This document shows, piece by piece, positions 8,053 to 16,662 of a stretch of DNA of 64,000 bases (position 1 is its first letter; each line of letters begins with the position of its first letter). This DNA is from Mesorhizobium huakuii (GTDB taxonomy: Bacteria > Pseudomonadota > Alphaproteobacteria > Rhizobiales > Rhizobiaceae): contig NZ_CP050296.1 of the NCBI RefSeq assembly GCF_014189455.1, forward strand, positions 2,662,001 to 2,726,000. The letters run 5' to 3'. Under the pieces are notes generated by a model, which was not told the origin of the DNA, searched no databases, and saw nothing but the letters and a program-made list of their open reading frames with translations. Made by a program: the position numbers and the translations under genes.

Positions 8053-9680
8053 CTAACCTGAAAAATTCATGAGGGTTGGTGGATGTGGCGCAAGCCGTTG
8101 AAATGACTTAGGATTTGGTTGCTTAAGCCGATCCGAACCATTTCCCGGAGACCACACCCACCATGAACGATCTTACGCTGCCGCTGAGCGGTTTGTCATC
8201 AGTCGGCGGCAAGTCCGTCGTCGCCCGTTTCGACGGCGGCATGCTGTCGTCCAACAGCGGCGTTCTGGCTTTGGCCGAGGTGGAAAAGCGGTTGCGGGTG
8301 GCCGAGCGTCTGGCGCGTTGCATCGACGATCCGCGCTGCCCGGACCAGGTCGTCCACAGCCTGGCGGACATGATCGGCTTTCGCATGAAGATGATTGCCG
8401 CCGGCTACGAGGACGGCAACGACGCCAACCGGCTGCGCCGCGATCCGGTCTTCAAGATGGCCCAGGATGCGCTGCCGTCGGGTCGGGATCTGGCGTCGCA
8501 ATCGACGCTGTGCCGGCTGGAGAACCTGCCCGGCGTGCGGGAGCTGGTTGCGATGGGGCGGGCGATGGTCGATCTCTATTGCGCCTCGTTCCGGCAGGTG
8601 CCGAAGCGGATCGTACTCGACATTGACGACACCTTCGACGCTGTGCACGGAGGCCAACAGCTTCGCCTGTTCAATGCCCACCATGACGAATACGGCTTCC
8701 AGCCGATCGTAGTGTTCGATGGGGCGGGACGGTTCGTCAGCGCGATCCTGCGACCGGCCAAGCGGCCGAGTGGGGCTGAGATCCGCCCCCACCTGCGCCG
8801 TCTGGTGCGGGCGATCCGGATCAACTGGCCGAACATTCGAATCCTGCTCCGCGGCGATAGCCATTATTGCAGCCCGCAGGTCATCGACTGGTGCCGCGCC
8901 AACGACGTCGACTTCATCTTTGGCCTCGCGCCCACCACGACCCTGCGCAAGCATGTCGCGGATCTGGAGGCCAGCACGACGGCGCGCTTCGAAGCGTCGG
9001 CCAAGACAGGCAAGGTCCGCAGGTTCAAGGAGTTCGTTGACGGCGCCGCTAGTTGGAGCCGCGTCGAGCGCATCATCGCGCGGGTCGAGGTCGGCGCCCA
9101 AGGTGCCGATACCCGCTTCGTCGTCACCAACCTTGCCGGTGGGAAGGCCAAGGCGCTCTACGAGGATGTCTACTGCCGGCGCGGCGCGGCCGAGAACCAC
9201 ATCAAGTCGTGGAAGACGCATCTTGCCGCCGACCGCACATCCTGCACCAGAGCGACGGCCAACCAGTTCCGGCTATTCCTGCATGCCGGTGCTTACTGGT
9301 TGATGTGGGGCTTGCGGGCCGCGATGCCGAGGCGCTCGAGCTTTGCCGTCGCCCAATTCGACACGCTGCGATTGCGCCTCATCAAAATCGCTGCGCGGGT
9401 GGTCGAGATGAAATCGCAAATCCGCCTGCACCTGCCGACATCGTGCCCCGACCAGCGCATCCTGCGCATCGTCCTCGATCGCATCCCCCAACTCGCGACA
9501 TAACGATGGGGCGCAGACGCCCCCGAAACGAACCCGTCGACCGCAACCTGCAAACCCCCGCCTGCCATCACGACGGAGCAATTCCGGCGCCTGACGAGGC
9601 GCGTGGAAAAGCACCGCAACGGCGACCACAGCGTCGCTTCAGGCCGTCAAAAGCTTATCGCCGTGCATTAAGGCGGCTAA
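8053..9680. mobile_element. IS1380-family insertion sequence with CTAA target duplication
   Basis: The element spans 8057-9676 (1620 bp). It begins CCTGAAAAATTCATGAGG; the reverse complement of its right end begins CCGCCTTAATGCACGG, so both termini start with CC and are weakly similar inverted repeats. The four bases CTAA flank it directly on both sides (8053-8056 and 9677-9680), which fits the 4-5 bp duplications known for IS1380. It holds one intact transposase gene. The clean duplication indicates simple insertion and little decay since. It landed 14 bp beyond the stop of the 9694-10569 gene. Confidence 0.8.
8163..9503 (+). CDS. IS1380-family transposase
   Basis: This 446-residue DDE transposase appears full-length and intact. 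Candidate catalytic residues are Asp153 within VLDIDDTFD, Asp232 in LRGDSHYC, and Glu344 in RRGAAENHIKSWK. The N-terminal half contains NSGVLALAEVEKRL and the family phrase DANRLRRDPVFK. The downstream segment LAADRTSCTRATANQFRLFLHAGAYWL is characteristic of the group. The gene occupies most of the element and is preceded by a purine-rich stretch that could serve as ribosome binding site. Its GC content matches the host better than the adjacent low-GC gene does. Confidence 0.95.
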   Translation: MNDLTLPLSGLSSVGGKSVVARFDGGMLSSNSGVLALAEVEKRLRVAERLARCIDDPRCPDQVVHSLADMIGFRMKMIAAGYEDGNDANRLRRDPVFKMAQDALPSGRDLASQSTLCRLENLPGVRELVAMGRAMVDLYCASFRQVPKRIVLDIDDTFDAVHGGQQLRLFNAHHDEYGFQPIVVFDGAGRFVSAILRPAKRPSGAEIRPHLRRLVRAIRINWPNIRILLRGDSHYCSPQVIDWCRANDVDFIFGLAPTTTLRKHVADLEASTTARFEASAKTGKVRRFKEFVDGAASWSRVERIIARVEVGAQGADTRFVVTNLAGGKAKALYEDVYCRRGAAENHIKSWKTHLAADRTSCTRATANQFRLFLHAGAYWLMWGLRAAMPRRSSFAVAQFDTLRLRLIKIAARVVEMKSQIRLHLPTSCPDQRILRIVLDRIPQLAT

Positions 9681-9693
9681 CTCAAATAGAAAC

Positions 9694-10569
9694 TTACGGA
9701 GCAACCCGTGACTTGTCTGATGAATTGTCAGAGGTTCCTGGTGTCGTAGCAGCCGCGGTATTAGAGGTGTTAGAAAGCGTCTCTATGTCGATGTACCGCT
9801 TAGACCATCCTTCCAATAGTGGCTTAAGATCTATTTCGTTTTGATCACCAGGCGATTTGATGCAATTCTGTTTCCAAATCTCTATCGCCAACTGGCCATG
9901 CAGTTGGGAGAGACTGGCAAGTGATCTCGATGCTTGGCTCCAATCAGCTTGAGGGCCATAGAACCCCACAATCGCTGCGGCTGCGGTGCCAAGCGCCGGA
10001 AAAACGACAGCAAGTGTGCGAACTACGCGCTGCGTAGTGCCCTCGCCTCGACCAAATTCGGTTGTGCTTAAACTAACGAAAATCGTTGTTAACATACCGA
10101 TCGAGATCGTAATCCAAGTCGCAAATTGCCACTGAGAATATGCGCCGTTGGCCTGCGCACTCCAATAAACTCTCTTCATGGTGATATCCTTGCTCAAAGC
10201 ACCCAAGACACGCTCTCCAGCAAAGAATGGCCTCAATTTAGAAGTGTTTTCATCGTTGTAACTAAGGAATATAAATGGCGTAAGAAATTGTTTAGATTCT
10301 TCAGGAAGGTCATCGAATTTCGAAGCACCAACACAATTTAATAGCCATGAAGTTACCGAATTATGATCGGAATATATCAAATCGTAAGAGCGATCTTCTC
10401 GAGATCTATCTCTCAGATCAAGTCCAAATTTTTCCAAAAGTTGGAATTCCATTTGCCCCGAGTACACGAACTTGGCGGCTATATAGGAAGCAAGAACGCA
10501 AAACGCACTAAAACTAATCGCGATAAACAGCTTAGACAGCAATATCATGAGCGTCGAATATTTTGGCAT
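9694..10569 (-). CDS. Low-GC three-TM membrane protein, possibly SLATT-like
   Basis: This 291-residue protein of unknown function has a predicted membrane helix at about residues 8-32 and a soluble loop of about 110 residues. Two adjacent helices follow at about 148-168 and 183-205, then a helix (DWSQASRSLASLSQLHGQLA) and a polar tail rich in Ser, Thr and Asn. Two membrane segments followed by such a helix resemble SLATT/DUF4231 pore-forming modules, but the match is weak and no motif is decisive. GC content and codon use are clearly lower than in neighbours, which suggests horizontal transfer. It abuts the IS1380 element, and no partner enzyme gene is present. Confidence 0.55.
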   Translation of the reverse strand: MPKYSTLMILLSKLFIAISFSAFCVLASYIAAKFVYSGQMEFQLLEKFGLDLRDRSREDRSYDLIYSDHNSVTSWLLNCVGASKFDDLPEESKQFLTPFIFLSYNDENTSKLRPFFAGERVLGALSKDITMKRVYWSAQANGAYSQWQFATWITISIGMLTTIFVSLSTTEFGRGEGTTQRVVRTLAVVFPALGTAAAAIVGFYGPQADWSQASRSLASLSQLHGQLAIEIWKQNCIKSPGDQNEIDLKPLLEGWSKRYIDIETLSNTSNTAAATTPGTSDNSSDKSRVAP

Positions 10570-10661
10570 CTGATTGCCTCAAAAATACGTGCCGTCCAAT
10601 AATAGGATTCTAAGCAACTTAAGGCAAGGTCCGACTATAATGGAACTGGAAAAAGCAATGA

Positions 10662-10677
10662 CGGGCTAGAAAGCCCG
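10662..10677 (-). terminator. Short hairpin between two leftward genes
   Basis: CGGGCT at 10662-10667 pairs with AGCCCG at 10672-10677 across a 4-nt loop. It lies 58 bp beyond the stop of the small secreted protein gene at 10736 and could terminate it. No long T-run follows, so this is a weak call. Confidence 0.4.
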
Positions 10678-10735
10678 CCATCTCACTAATAGGATGACGA
10701 AAGACCGAACTGACTGGAGCCGGTCTAGGTTTATG

Positions 10736-11011
10736 TCAGTTCGCACCGCCGAGCATATGCACGTTGGCGCAGAACTCGGCGTGCGGCTTGCTCATCGCTG
10801 CATCCTGGCATTCCTTCTTCATTGCTTCCTGCTTTTCCATCGGCATGGCCATGAAGGCGGCCTTGAATTCCGCCATCGGCTTCATGGTTTTCATGCTGGA
10901 ATCGGTGAAGAACGGCGCCATATTGTCCGGCTCATCGAGTGCACCGGCAAATGCAACGCCGCTGACCATGGAAAGAGCAAGTGCTCCGAGGCAGATGTTC
11001 TTGAAGTTCAT
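10736..11011 (-). CDS. Small secreted methionine-rich protein
   Basis: This 91-residue protein has a clear Sec signal peptide (MNFKNICLGALALSMVSG, cleavage likely after AFA near residue 22). The mature part of about 70 residues is unusually rich in methionine and lysine (MKTMKPMAEFKAAFMAMPMEK) and has two cysteines (KKECQDAA and EFCANVH). The methionine/cysteine content could suit metal or redox chemistry, but no family was recognised. A good Shine-Dalgarno (AGGGAAGGAA) precedes the ATG. It lies alone, leftward, between the low-GC gene and amtB. Confidence 0.72.
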   Translation of the reverse strand: MNFKNICLGALALSMVSGVAFAGALDEPDNMAPFFTDSSMKTMKPMAEFKAAFMAMPMEKQEAMKKECQDAAMSKPHAEFCANVHMLGGAN

Positions 11012-11161
11012 AAGAAGTTCCTTCCCTGTGTTTTTTACACACGAGCGTCAGAACGACGATCGCATCCACAGTTCGGGGCTAGGCCGGTCGATGTTTCCTC
11101 GAACAGCGTCCTCACGCGAACGTGACTGCGCAAAGTTGATCTCAATCAGGACGAATTTGCC

Positions 11162-11192
11162 AAAAAAAGAGGCCCGGATCGCTCCGGGCCTC
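11162..11192 (-). terminator. Rho-independent terminator for leftward transcription
   Basis: The perfect 10-bp arms GAGGCCCGGA (11169-11178) and TCCGGGCCTC (11183-11192) enclose a TCGC loop. On the reverse strand seven T residues follow (11162-11168 are A on the forward strand). It would stop transcripts coming from glnK-amtB. Confidence 0.85.
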
Positions 11193-11233
11193 AATGCGTG
11201 AGCCTCTTTCGAGAACGTCACGACGGGATCTTT

Positions 11234-11283
11234 GGAGCAGTTCCAGGGAAAGCCAAATTACGGGTTTCCTGGAATTGCGTGAG
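11234..11283. repeat. Palindromic intergenic repeat (GAGCAGTTCCAG...CTGGAATTGCG)
   Basis: This imperfect dyad contains TCCAGGGAAAG and GGTTTCCTGGA arms. A sister copy lies at about 63211-63262 (GAGCAATTCCAG ... GGGATTGCG). Both sit between genes. Confidence 0.6.
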
Positions 11284-11291
11284 GGAATCAT

Positions 11292-11323
11292 GGGGCCGGC
11301 GGGAGGAGGGTTCCGCCGGCCCC
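11292..11323. terminator. GC-rich hairpin after amtB
   Basis: GGGGCCGGCGG (11292-11302) pairs with CCGCCGGCCCC (11313-11323). It lies 17 bp past the amtB stop. No T-run follows on the reverse strand, so it may instead protect the transcript 3' end or act together with the terminator at 11162-11192. Confidence 0.5.
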
Positions 11324-11339
11324 GTTGGCGAGGCTGGCC

Positions 11340-12701
11340 TTACGGCACCACTTCGCCATGCTGGGAGATATCGAGGCCTTCGACCTCATCCTGGGTCGTC
11401 GGACGCAGGCCGACCAGCGCCTTGACGATGTAGAGGATCACGAAGGTGGCAACCGCCGTCCACAGGATGGTGAAGGCGATACCATAGAGCTGCTTACCGA
11501 CCGAAGCGTCCTTGCCGAGCGCATTGATCGCCGGATCGGCGAGCGCGCCGGTGAGCAGTGCGCCGACGATACCGCCGATACCATGAACGCCGAAGGCGTC
11601 GAGCGAGTCGTCATAGCCGAGCGCATGCTTGAGCTTGACCGCCGAGAGGTAGCAGATAACGCCGGCGAGAATGCCGACGATGAACGCGCCGGTCGGGTTG
11701 ACGAAGCCGGAAGCCGGCGTCACCGCGACGAGGCCCGCGACGGCACCCGAGATGATGCCGAGCACCGACGGCTTCTTGGCGACGATCCATTCGGCGAACA
11801 TCCAGGCCAGCGCCGCGGCAGCGGTGGCGACCTGCGTGTTCATCATCGCGGCGCCGGCAAGACCATCGGCCGCCAGTTCCGAACCGGCGTTGAAGCCGAA
11901 CCAGCCGACCCACAGCAGCGAAGCGCCGATCACTGAATAGACCAGGTTGTGCGGCGCCATGTTGGTGGTGCCGTAGCCTTCGCGCTTGCCCAGGACCAGC
12001 GCGCAGACCAGACCCGCGACACCGGCGTTGATGTGGACGACCGTGCCGCCGGCGAAGTCGAGAACGCCAGCCGCGCCAAGGAAGCCGCCGCCCCATACCC
12101 AATGCGCGATCGGGCAATAGACGAACACCAGCCACAGCGCCATGAAGAGCAGCAGCGCCGAGAACTTCATGCGTTCGGCGAAGGCACCGGCGATGAGGGC
12201 AGGCGTGATGATGGCGAAGGTCATCTGGAACATCGAGAAGACGAATTCAGGGATGTTGGAGACCCCTGGAAGCCACAGCGTGGAGACGGTGATGCCGTGA
12301 TGGAAGAATCTCGAGAAGCCGCCGATGTAGTTGTTCAAGCTGGCGGAATCATTGGTGGTGAAGGCGAGCGAATAGCCGAACATGAACCACAGCACCGTCA
12401 CCAGGCAGGTGATGGCAAAGCTCTGCATGATGGTGGCGAGCACGTTCTTCTTGCGCACCATGCCGCCGTAGAACAGCGCCAGGCCCGGGATGGTCATCAT
12501 CAGCACCAGCGCCGTCGAGGTCAGCATCCAGGCGGTGTTGCCGGTGTCGAGCACCGGGGTGGGAGCGGCAGCCGGCGCGGCAGCGGCGGCGGCCGGAGCT
12601 GCTTCCTGCGCGAAGGCGGCGACGCTGCCCAATGCTGCGAGAGCAAGCGAGCCCAGAAGGGCCGCCCGTCCCGTCGTCTTCAAGGTGGAAGAAATATTCA
12701 T
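11340..12701 (-). CDS. amtB: Ammonium transporter AmtB
   Basis: This 453-residue ammonium channel of the Amt/Mep/Rh family has a cleavable-looking signal segment (about residues 5-32). An Ala/Pro-rich periplasmic stretch follows, then about 11 membrane helices starting near NTAWMLTSTALVLMM. Family motifs include PGLALFYGGMVR, the ITPALIAGAFAERM region, DFAGGTVVHINAG, and YDDSLDAFGVHGIGG, which carries a pore histidine. The frame is open to 12875, but GGAGAG just upstream of the ATG at 12701 and the signal sequence fix the start there. It lies 31 bp downstream of glnK on the same strand, the usual nitrogen-controlled glnK-amtB pair; GlnK blocks AmtB when nitrogen is plentiful. Confidence 0.96.
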   Translation of the reverse strand: MNISSTLKTTGRAALLGSLALAALGSVAAFAQEAAPAAAAAAPAAAPTPVLDTGNTAWMLTSTALVLMMTIPGLALFYGGMVRKKNVLATIMQSFAITCLVTVLWFMFGYSLAFTTNDSASLNNYIGGFSRFFHHGITVSTLWLPGVSNIPEFVFSMFQMTFAIITPALIAGAFAERMKFSALLLFMALWLVFVYCPIAHWVWGGGFLGAAGVLDFAGGTVVHINAGVAGLVCALVLGKREGYGTTNMAPHNLVYSVIGASLLWVGWFGFNAGSELAADGLAGAAMMNTQVATAAAALAWMFAEWIVAKKPSVLGIISGAVAGLVAVTPASGFVNPTGAFIVGILAGVICYLSAVKLKHALGYDDSLDAFGVHGIGGIVGALLTGALADPAINALGKDASVGKQLYGIAFTILWTAVATFVILYIVKALVGLRPTTQDEVEGLDISQHGEVVP

Positions 12702-12732
12702 TGAACTCTCCATTGGAATACGTGTTCGCCGC

Positions 12733-13077
<345 letters not shown>

Positions 13078-13152
13078 TCACCCTTTGCTGTTGCGGTCCC
13101 CCGCGTTTGCACGACTTCACCGATCCCAAAGAGCCGGAGAGTGCCCCAAAGG

Positions 13153-13170
13153 ATTCAAGCTCCGTGCCAA
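13153..13170 (-). promoter_or_regulatory. Candidate sigma-54 promoter of glnK-amtB
   Basis: The reverse strand reads TTGGCACGGAGCTTGAAT. The -24 element TTGGCACG is perfect. The -12 element is TTGA where TTGC is the consensus, with the correct GG-to-GN spacing. The predicted transcript would start near 13143, leaving a leader of about 70 nt before the glnK ATG. Confidence 0.65.
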
Positions 13171-13310
13171 GTGCCGAAGCAGCATGTTAACCTGTTGTAA
13201 ACAAAGGGAATGGGGTGGCCGAAGCCAGCCGGTGCCGGTGCCTGCGGCACGCCACATGCTTAAAAATTATGCAATTTTTCGAAAATGCCTAATTTGCCGG
13301 CTTTGGGTAT

Positions 13311-13363
13311 GGTCCCGAAAAGGCGAACCCGGTTTTTCTCGGACAAACGGTTTTCGTTTGTCC
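13311..13363. repeat. Dispersed repeat (GGTCCCGAAAAG... with hairpin)
   Basis: The left part resembles the repeat at 26840-26888 (TCCCGAAAAGNGGNAACCGGTTTT). The right part is a hairpin: GGACAAACG (13341-13349) pairs with CGTTTGTCC (13355-13363). Repeats of this type are common between genes in Rhizobiales. Confidence 0.6.
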
Positions 13364-13394
13364 AGTGTTCCTGCTCAAACAAGACTCGGAGTGC

Positions 13395-14255
13395 TCAACG
13401 CTTGAGCCGGATCAACCCTTCCTGCGCCATCGAAGCGATCAGCGTGCCGTCGCGCGCATAGAGCGTGCCGCGGCTGAAGCCGCGCGATCCCGAACTCGAC
13501 GGGCTGTCCTGCGCATAAAGCAGCCAGCCGTCGAGCGAATGCGGCCGGTGGAACCACATCGAATGGTCGAGGCTCGCCGCCTGGATGTCGGGATCGAACA
13601 GGCCGCGCCCATGCGCGAAGGTCGAGGTGTCGAGCAGCGTCATGTCGGAGAGGTAGGCGAGCAGCACGGACTGCAGCGCGCGATCGTCGGGAACCGGCCC
13701 GGCAAGGCGGATCCAGACATTCTGCCGGGGCGGCAGCTTGTCGCGGCTTTCATAGTGCTGAAGATTGACCGGCCTGAGCTCCAGCGGCCGCTCGCGCGCC
13801 CAGAAGCGGCGCACCGCCTCCGGCACACGCTCGGCCCTTTCGAGCAGCTGCCGCTGCGTCTGCAGCCCTTCCGGCGGCGGCACGTCGTCGGGCAGCGCGA
13901 ACTGGTGTTCCAGCCCCTTCTCATCGACCTGGAACGAGGCTTCCAACGAAAAGATCGCCTGTCCATGCTGGATCGCCAGCACGCGGCGGGTGGTGAAGGA
14001 GCCGCCGTCGCGGATGCGGTCGACCTCGTAGATGATCGGCACCCTGATGTCGCCCGGTCGCATGAAATAGCCGTGCAGCGAATGCACGAAGCGGTCCGGC
14101 TCCACCGTCCGCTGCGCCGCCACCAGCGCCTGCGCGATGGTCTGGCCGCCGAACACGCGCTGCCACTCCACCTGGGGGCTGCGACCACGATACAGATTGT
14201 GTTCCAGCCTCTCGAGGTCGAGAATGCGCAGAAGCTCGTCGATCGCCGCCGTCAT
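13395..14255 (-). CDS. tesB: Acyl-CoA thioesterase II (TesB)
   Basis: This 286-residue double hot-dog thioesterase hydrolyses acyl-CoA to free acid and CoA in the cytoplasm. Family landmarks include RVFGGQTIAQALVAAQRTV near residues 33-51, HSLHGYFMRPGDIRVPI around 60-75, SFTTRRVLAIQHGQAIF near 85-102, and near the C-terminus ASLDHSMWFHRP with the catalytic-type Asp and DGWLLYAQDSPS. The length equals the family norm. It is divergent from the UbiH-type hydroxylase gene with about 100 bp between starts, and its stop faces the glnK upstream region. Confidence 0.95.
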   Translation of the reverse strand: MTAAIDELLRILDLERLEHNLYRGRSPQVEWQRVFGGQTIAQALVAAQRTVEPDRFVHSLHGYFMRPGDIRVPIIYEVDRIRDGGSFTTRRVLAIQHGQAIFSLEASFQVDEKGLEHQFALPDDVPPPEGLQTQRQLLERAERVPEAVRRFWARERPLELRPVNLQHYESRDKLPPRQNVWIRLAGPVPDDRALQSVLLAYLSDMTLLDTSTFAHGRGLFDPDIQAASLDHSMWFHRPHSLDGWLLYAQDSPSSSGSRGFSRGTLYARDGTLIASMAQEGLIRLKR

Positions 14256-14354
14256 GTTTTGTGACCTCGCCGCAAAATTGCTATGGCGGTTTCCGACAGG
14301 AAGAACGAGCCGTCAAGGGCGCCAGCCGCGGCCGGCGCGCAAGGAGCCAAGACA

Positions 14355-15614
14355 ATGGAACGCAAGGCGGACGCCAAGACCAGATCCGGGCTCGATGTTC
14401 TCGTCGCCGGCGCCGGCTATGTCGGCCTGGCCACCGCCGTCTCGCTGAAGCAGGCGCGGCCGCATTTGGCCGTGGCACTGGTCGATGCCGCGCCCGCCGG
14501 CGCGTGGCAACGGGATGGCCGTGCCTCGGCCATTGCGGCGGCCGCCTGCCGTATGCTCGACCAGCTCGGCGTCTGGGCCGAGATCGCGCCGCAGGCGCAG
14601 GCGATCACCGAGATGATCATCACCGATTCGCGCAGCGCCGATCCGGTGCGCCCGGTCTTCCTGACCTTCGGCGGCGAAGTGGCGCCGGGCGAGCCCTTCG
14701 CCCATATGGTCGCCAACAAGTCGCTGAACGGCGCCTTGCGCGCCAGAGCCGAAAAGCTCGGCATCGACATCATCGAAGGCGTCGCGGTGCAGGGTTTCGA
14801 GACCAATGGCGCCGGCATTACGGTGCATCTGGCCGACGGCGCCGCGCTGACGGCGCGGCTCCTGGTCGCCGCCGACGGCGTCAACTCGAAGCTGCGCGAC
14901 ATGGCCGGCATCAAGACGGTGAAATGGGAATACGGCCAGTCCGGCATCGTCTGCACCGTGGCGCATGAACGCCCGCACAATGGCCGCGCCGAGGAGCACT
15001 TTTTGCCCGCCGGCCCCTTCGCCACGCTGCCGCTGAAACCCGACGAGGACGGCACCAACCGCTCGTCGATCGTCTGGGTCGAACGCGCGGAAGATGCCAA
15101 AACGCTGGTGGAAGGCGACGATCTCGTCTTCGAGCATGAACTCGAACAGCGTTTCGGCCTGAAGCTCGGCGAGATCCGCGTTGCCGACAAGCCGCGCGCC
15201 TGGCCGCTCGGCCTCACCATCGCGCGCGCCTTCGTCGCGCCGCGCGTGGCCCTTGCCGGCGACGCCGCCCACGGCATCCATCCGATCGCCGGCCAGGGCC
15301 TCAATCTCGGCTTCAAGGATGTGGCGGCACTTGCCGAGGTGATCGTCGAGGCCGACCGGCTCGGCCAGGACATCGGCGCGCTGGACGTGCTCGAACGCTA
15401 CCAGCAATGGCGCCGTTTCGACACGGTGCAGATGGGCGTCACCACGGATGTGCTGAACCGGCTGTTTTCCAACGACATCACCCCGCTGCGCACCGTCCGC
15501 GACATCGGCCTCGGCCTCGTCGAGCGCATGCCGCGCCTGAAGGCGTTTTTTATCCGGCAGGCATCGGGGCTGTCCGCCGGCACGCCGCGGCTGCTGAAGG
15601 GCGAGGCGATCTAG
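14355..15614 (+). CDS. UbiH/UbiF/COQ6-family FAD-dependent hydroxylase
   Basis: This flavoprotein monooxygenase of about 419 residues belongs to the ubiquinone-biosynthesis hydroxylase group. Visible are the N-terminal FAD-binding GXGXXG (LVAGAGYVGLATAVSL), the mid-protein DG motif (LVAADGVNSKLRD) and the second FAD motif (ALAGDAAHGIHPIAGQGLNLG). An in-frame ATG at 14283 would add 24 residues, but AAGGAG lies 8 nt before the ATG at 14355 and the family begins near there. Which ring position it hydroxylates cannot be read from sequence alone. It is divergent from tesB and convergent with the 175-residue unknown. Confidence 0.9.
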   Translation: MERKADAKTRSGLDVLVAGAGYVGLATAVSLKQARPHLAVALVDAAPAGAWQRDGRASAIAAAACRMLDQLGVWAEIAPQAQAITEMIITDSRSADPVRPVFLTFGGEVAPGEPFAHMVANKSLNGALRARAEKLGIDIIEGVAVQGFETNGAGITVHLADGAALTARLLVAADGVNSKLRDMAGIKTVKWEYGQSGIVCTVAHERPHNGRAEEHFLPAGPFATLPLKPDEDGTNRSSIVWVERAEDAKTLVEGDDLVFEHELEQRFGLKLGEIRVADKPRAWPLGLTIARAFVAPRVALAGDAAHGIHPIAGQGLNLGFKDVAALAEVIVEADRLGQDIGALDVLERYQQWRRFDTVQMGVTTDVLNRLFSNDITPLRTVRDIGLGLVERMPRLKAFFIRQASGLSAGTPRLLKGEAI

Positions 15615-15624
15615 CGCTGGAGGC

Positions 15625-16152
15625 TCAGTTCACCTCGAAACCCAGCTTCTGCCGCAGCCGCAGCATGCGCTGATCGGCGATCTCAAGGCGCTTCTCGCCG
15701 CCCTGGGCGGCGCGGTTGACCATCTGCAGCAGGTCATTTCGCTCGCCGACATCGAGACGCTCGCGCAGGAACGGCGCCAGCTTGTCGATGACGACGGTGG
15801 TGTCGTCGATCTGTGACGCCGCCCATTTGGCATAGATCACCGCTTCATCGGTCTTCTTCTTGTCGGCGATCTCGGAAATAACCGCGCGGATGACGGCCTC
15901 GCGCTGCGGCAGGATGGGTCCATTTTCGGAGACGATTGACGTAATCAGCGTCGCCGCGGCCACCACCGGATCGTCGATCGCCGTCAGCGGCGACAGGGCT
16001 GCCTGCTTGCGCAGCTTCTTGCGCCGGATGTTGCCTTGCACGCGCCCGACGACATCGGCGACCTCGCGCGCGGCGTCGTTCATGGCCTTCATCCGGTACC
16101 ACCAGAACGCCGCCGCTCCGAGCACGCCAAGGACAGCAATCAGGAAAGGCAT
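15625..16152 (-). CDS. Membrane-anchored hypothetical protein, TerB-like region
   Basis: This 175-residue protein has one N-terminal membrane helix (MPFLIAVLGVLGAAAFWWY), a basic stretch (NIRRKKLRKQ) and an all-alpha domain from about residue 55. The segment DDPVVAAATLITSIVSENGP followed by LRERLDVGERNDLLQMV resembles the TerB/DjlA-type helical fold, a tentative assignment. No catalytic residues are evident. The stop is 10 bp from that of the hydroxylase gene, so the two are convergent. It looks like a conserved rhizobial gene of unknown role. Confidence 0.7.
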   Translation of the reverse strand: MPFLIAVLGVLGAAAFWWYRMKAMNDAAREVADVVGRVQGNIRRKKLRKQAALSPLTAIDDPVVAAATLITSIVSENGPILPQREAVIRAVISEIADKKKTDEAVIYAKWAASQIDDTTVVIDKLAPFLRERLDVGERNDLLQMVNRAAQGGEKRLEIADQRMLRLRQKLGFEVN

Positions 16153-16305
16153 GTCGAAATCCCCCAGGAACCCGCGCGACGATAAGAGAACTGTCGCGCT
16201 GCTTCAACACGCGAGAGTTGCCTCCGGCGAAGAAAATTCAATTTGCGGCTGGTGAAGCTTAGGCGATTAAACAAGCCGATTTGCGCCGTTGAATCCAGGC
16301 GCCGC

Positions 16306-16662
16306 CTATGACCCCGGTATGTCGTAGATCGCCCGCACTTCGATCGTGCCGAGTTCGGCCAGCGGAATGCGGGCGGCGATGTCCAGCGCTTCGTCGAGCG
16401 TGTCGGCTTCGACCATGACGAAACCAAGCAGCTGCTCCTTGGTTTCGGCGAAGGGGCCGTCGATGACAAGGCGCTTGCCCTCGCGCCGTCGCACCGACTT
16501 CGACGTCCTCACCGATTGCAGCGCCTGCGCGATGATCAGCTTGCCCTCCTGGTCCAGGACCTCGTTATAGGCCAGCGAATCGGCATCGAGCTTGGCCCCC
16601 CTCTCGGCAGTGAGCGCGTAAAGGTCTTTCTCCTCACCATAGACCAGGCAGACATATTTCAT
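16306..16662 (-). CDS. YciI family protein (YCII-related domain)
   Basis: This 118-residue protein has the YCII-related ferredoxin-like fold: MKYVCLVYGEEKD at the N-terminus, the motif VIDGPFAETKEQLLGFVMVEAD in the middle, and LDEALDIAARIP followed by IEVRAIYDI at the end. Such proteins are common in alphaproteobacteria, often near extracytoplasmic sigma-factor genes, with no established reaction. Its ATG overlaps the stop of the upstream 75-residue gene (ATGA, 16659-16662), so the pair is translationally coupled. Confidence 0.9.
   Translation of the reverse strand: MKYVCLVYGEEKDLYALTAERGAKLDADSLAYNEVLDQEGKLIIAQALQSVRTSKSVRRREGKRLVIDGPFAETKEQLLGFVMVEADTLDEALDIAARIPLAELGTIEVRAIYDIPGS

Larger units (their letters stand above)
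11012..11339. other. Intergenic region between amtB and the small secreted protein gene
   Basis: The 328 bp hold the promoter of the small secreted gene (right of 11011), a strong leftward terminator at 11162-11192, a palindromic repeat at about 11234-11283 and a GC-rich hairpin at 11292-11323. No coding sequence was found. Confidence 0.6.

Noticed and set aside
7915..8053. Possible interrupted gene left of the IS
   Set aside because: The only open frame is short, has no family-like residues and no plausible start.
8199..9221. 340-codon frame opposite the transposase
   Set aside because: Antisense shadow of the IS1380 transposase.
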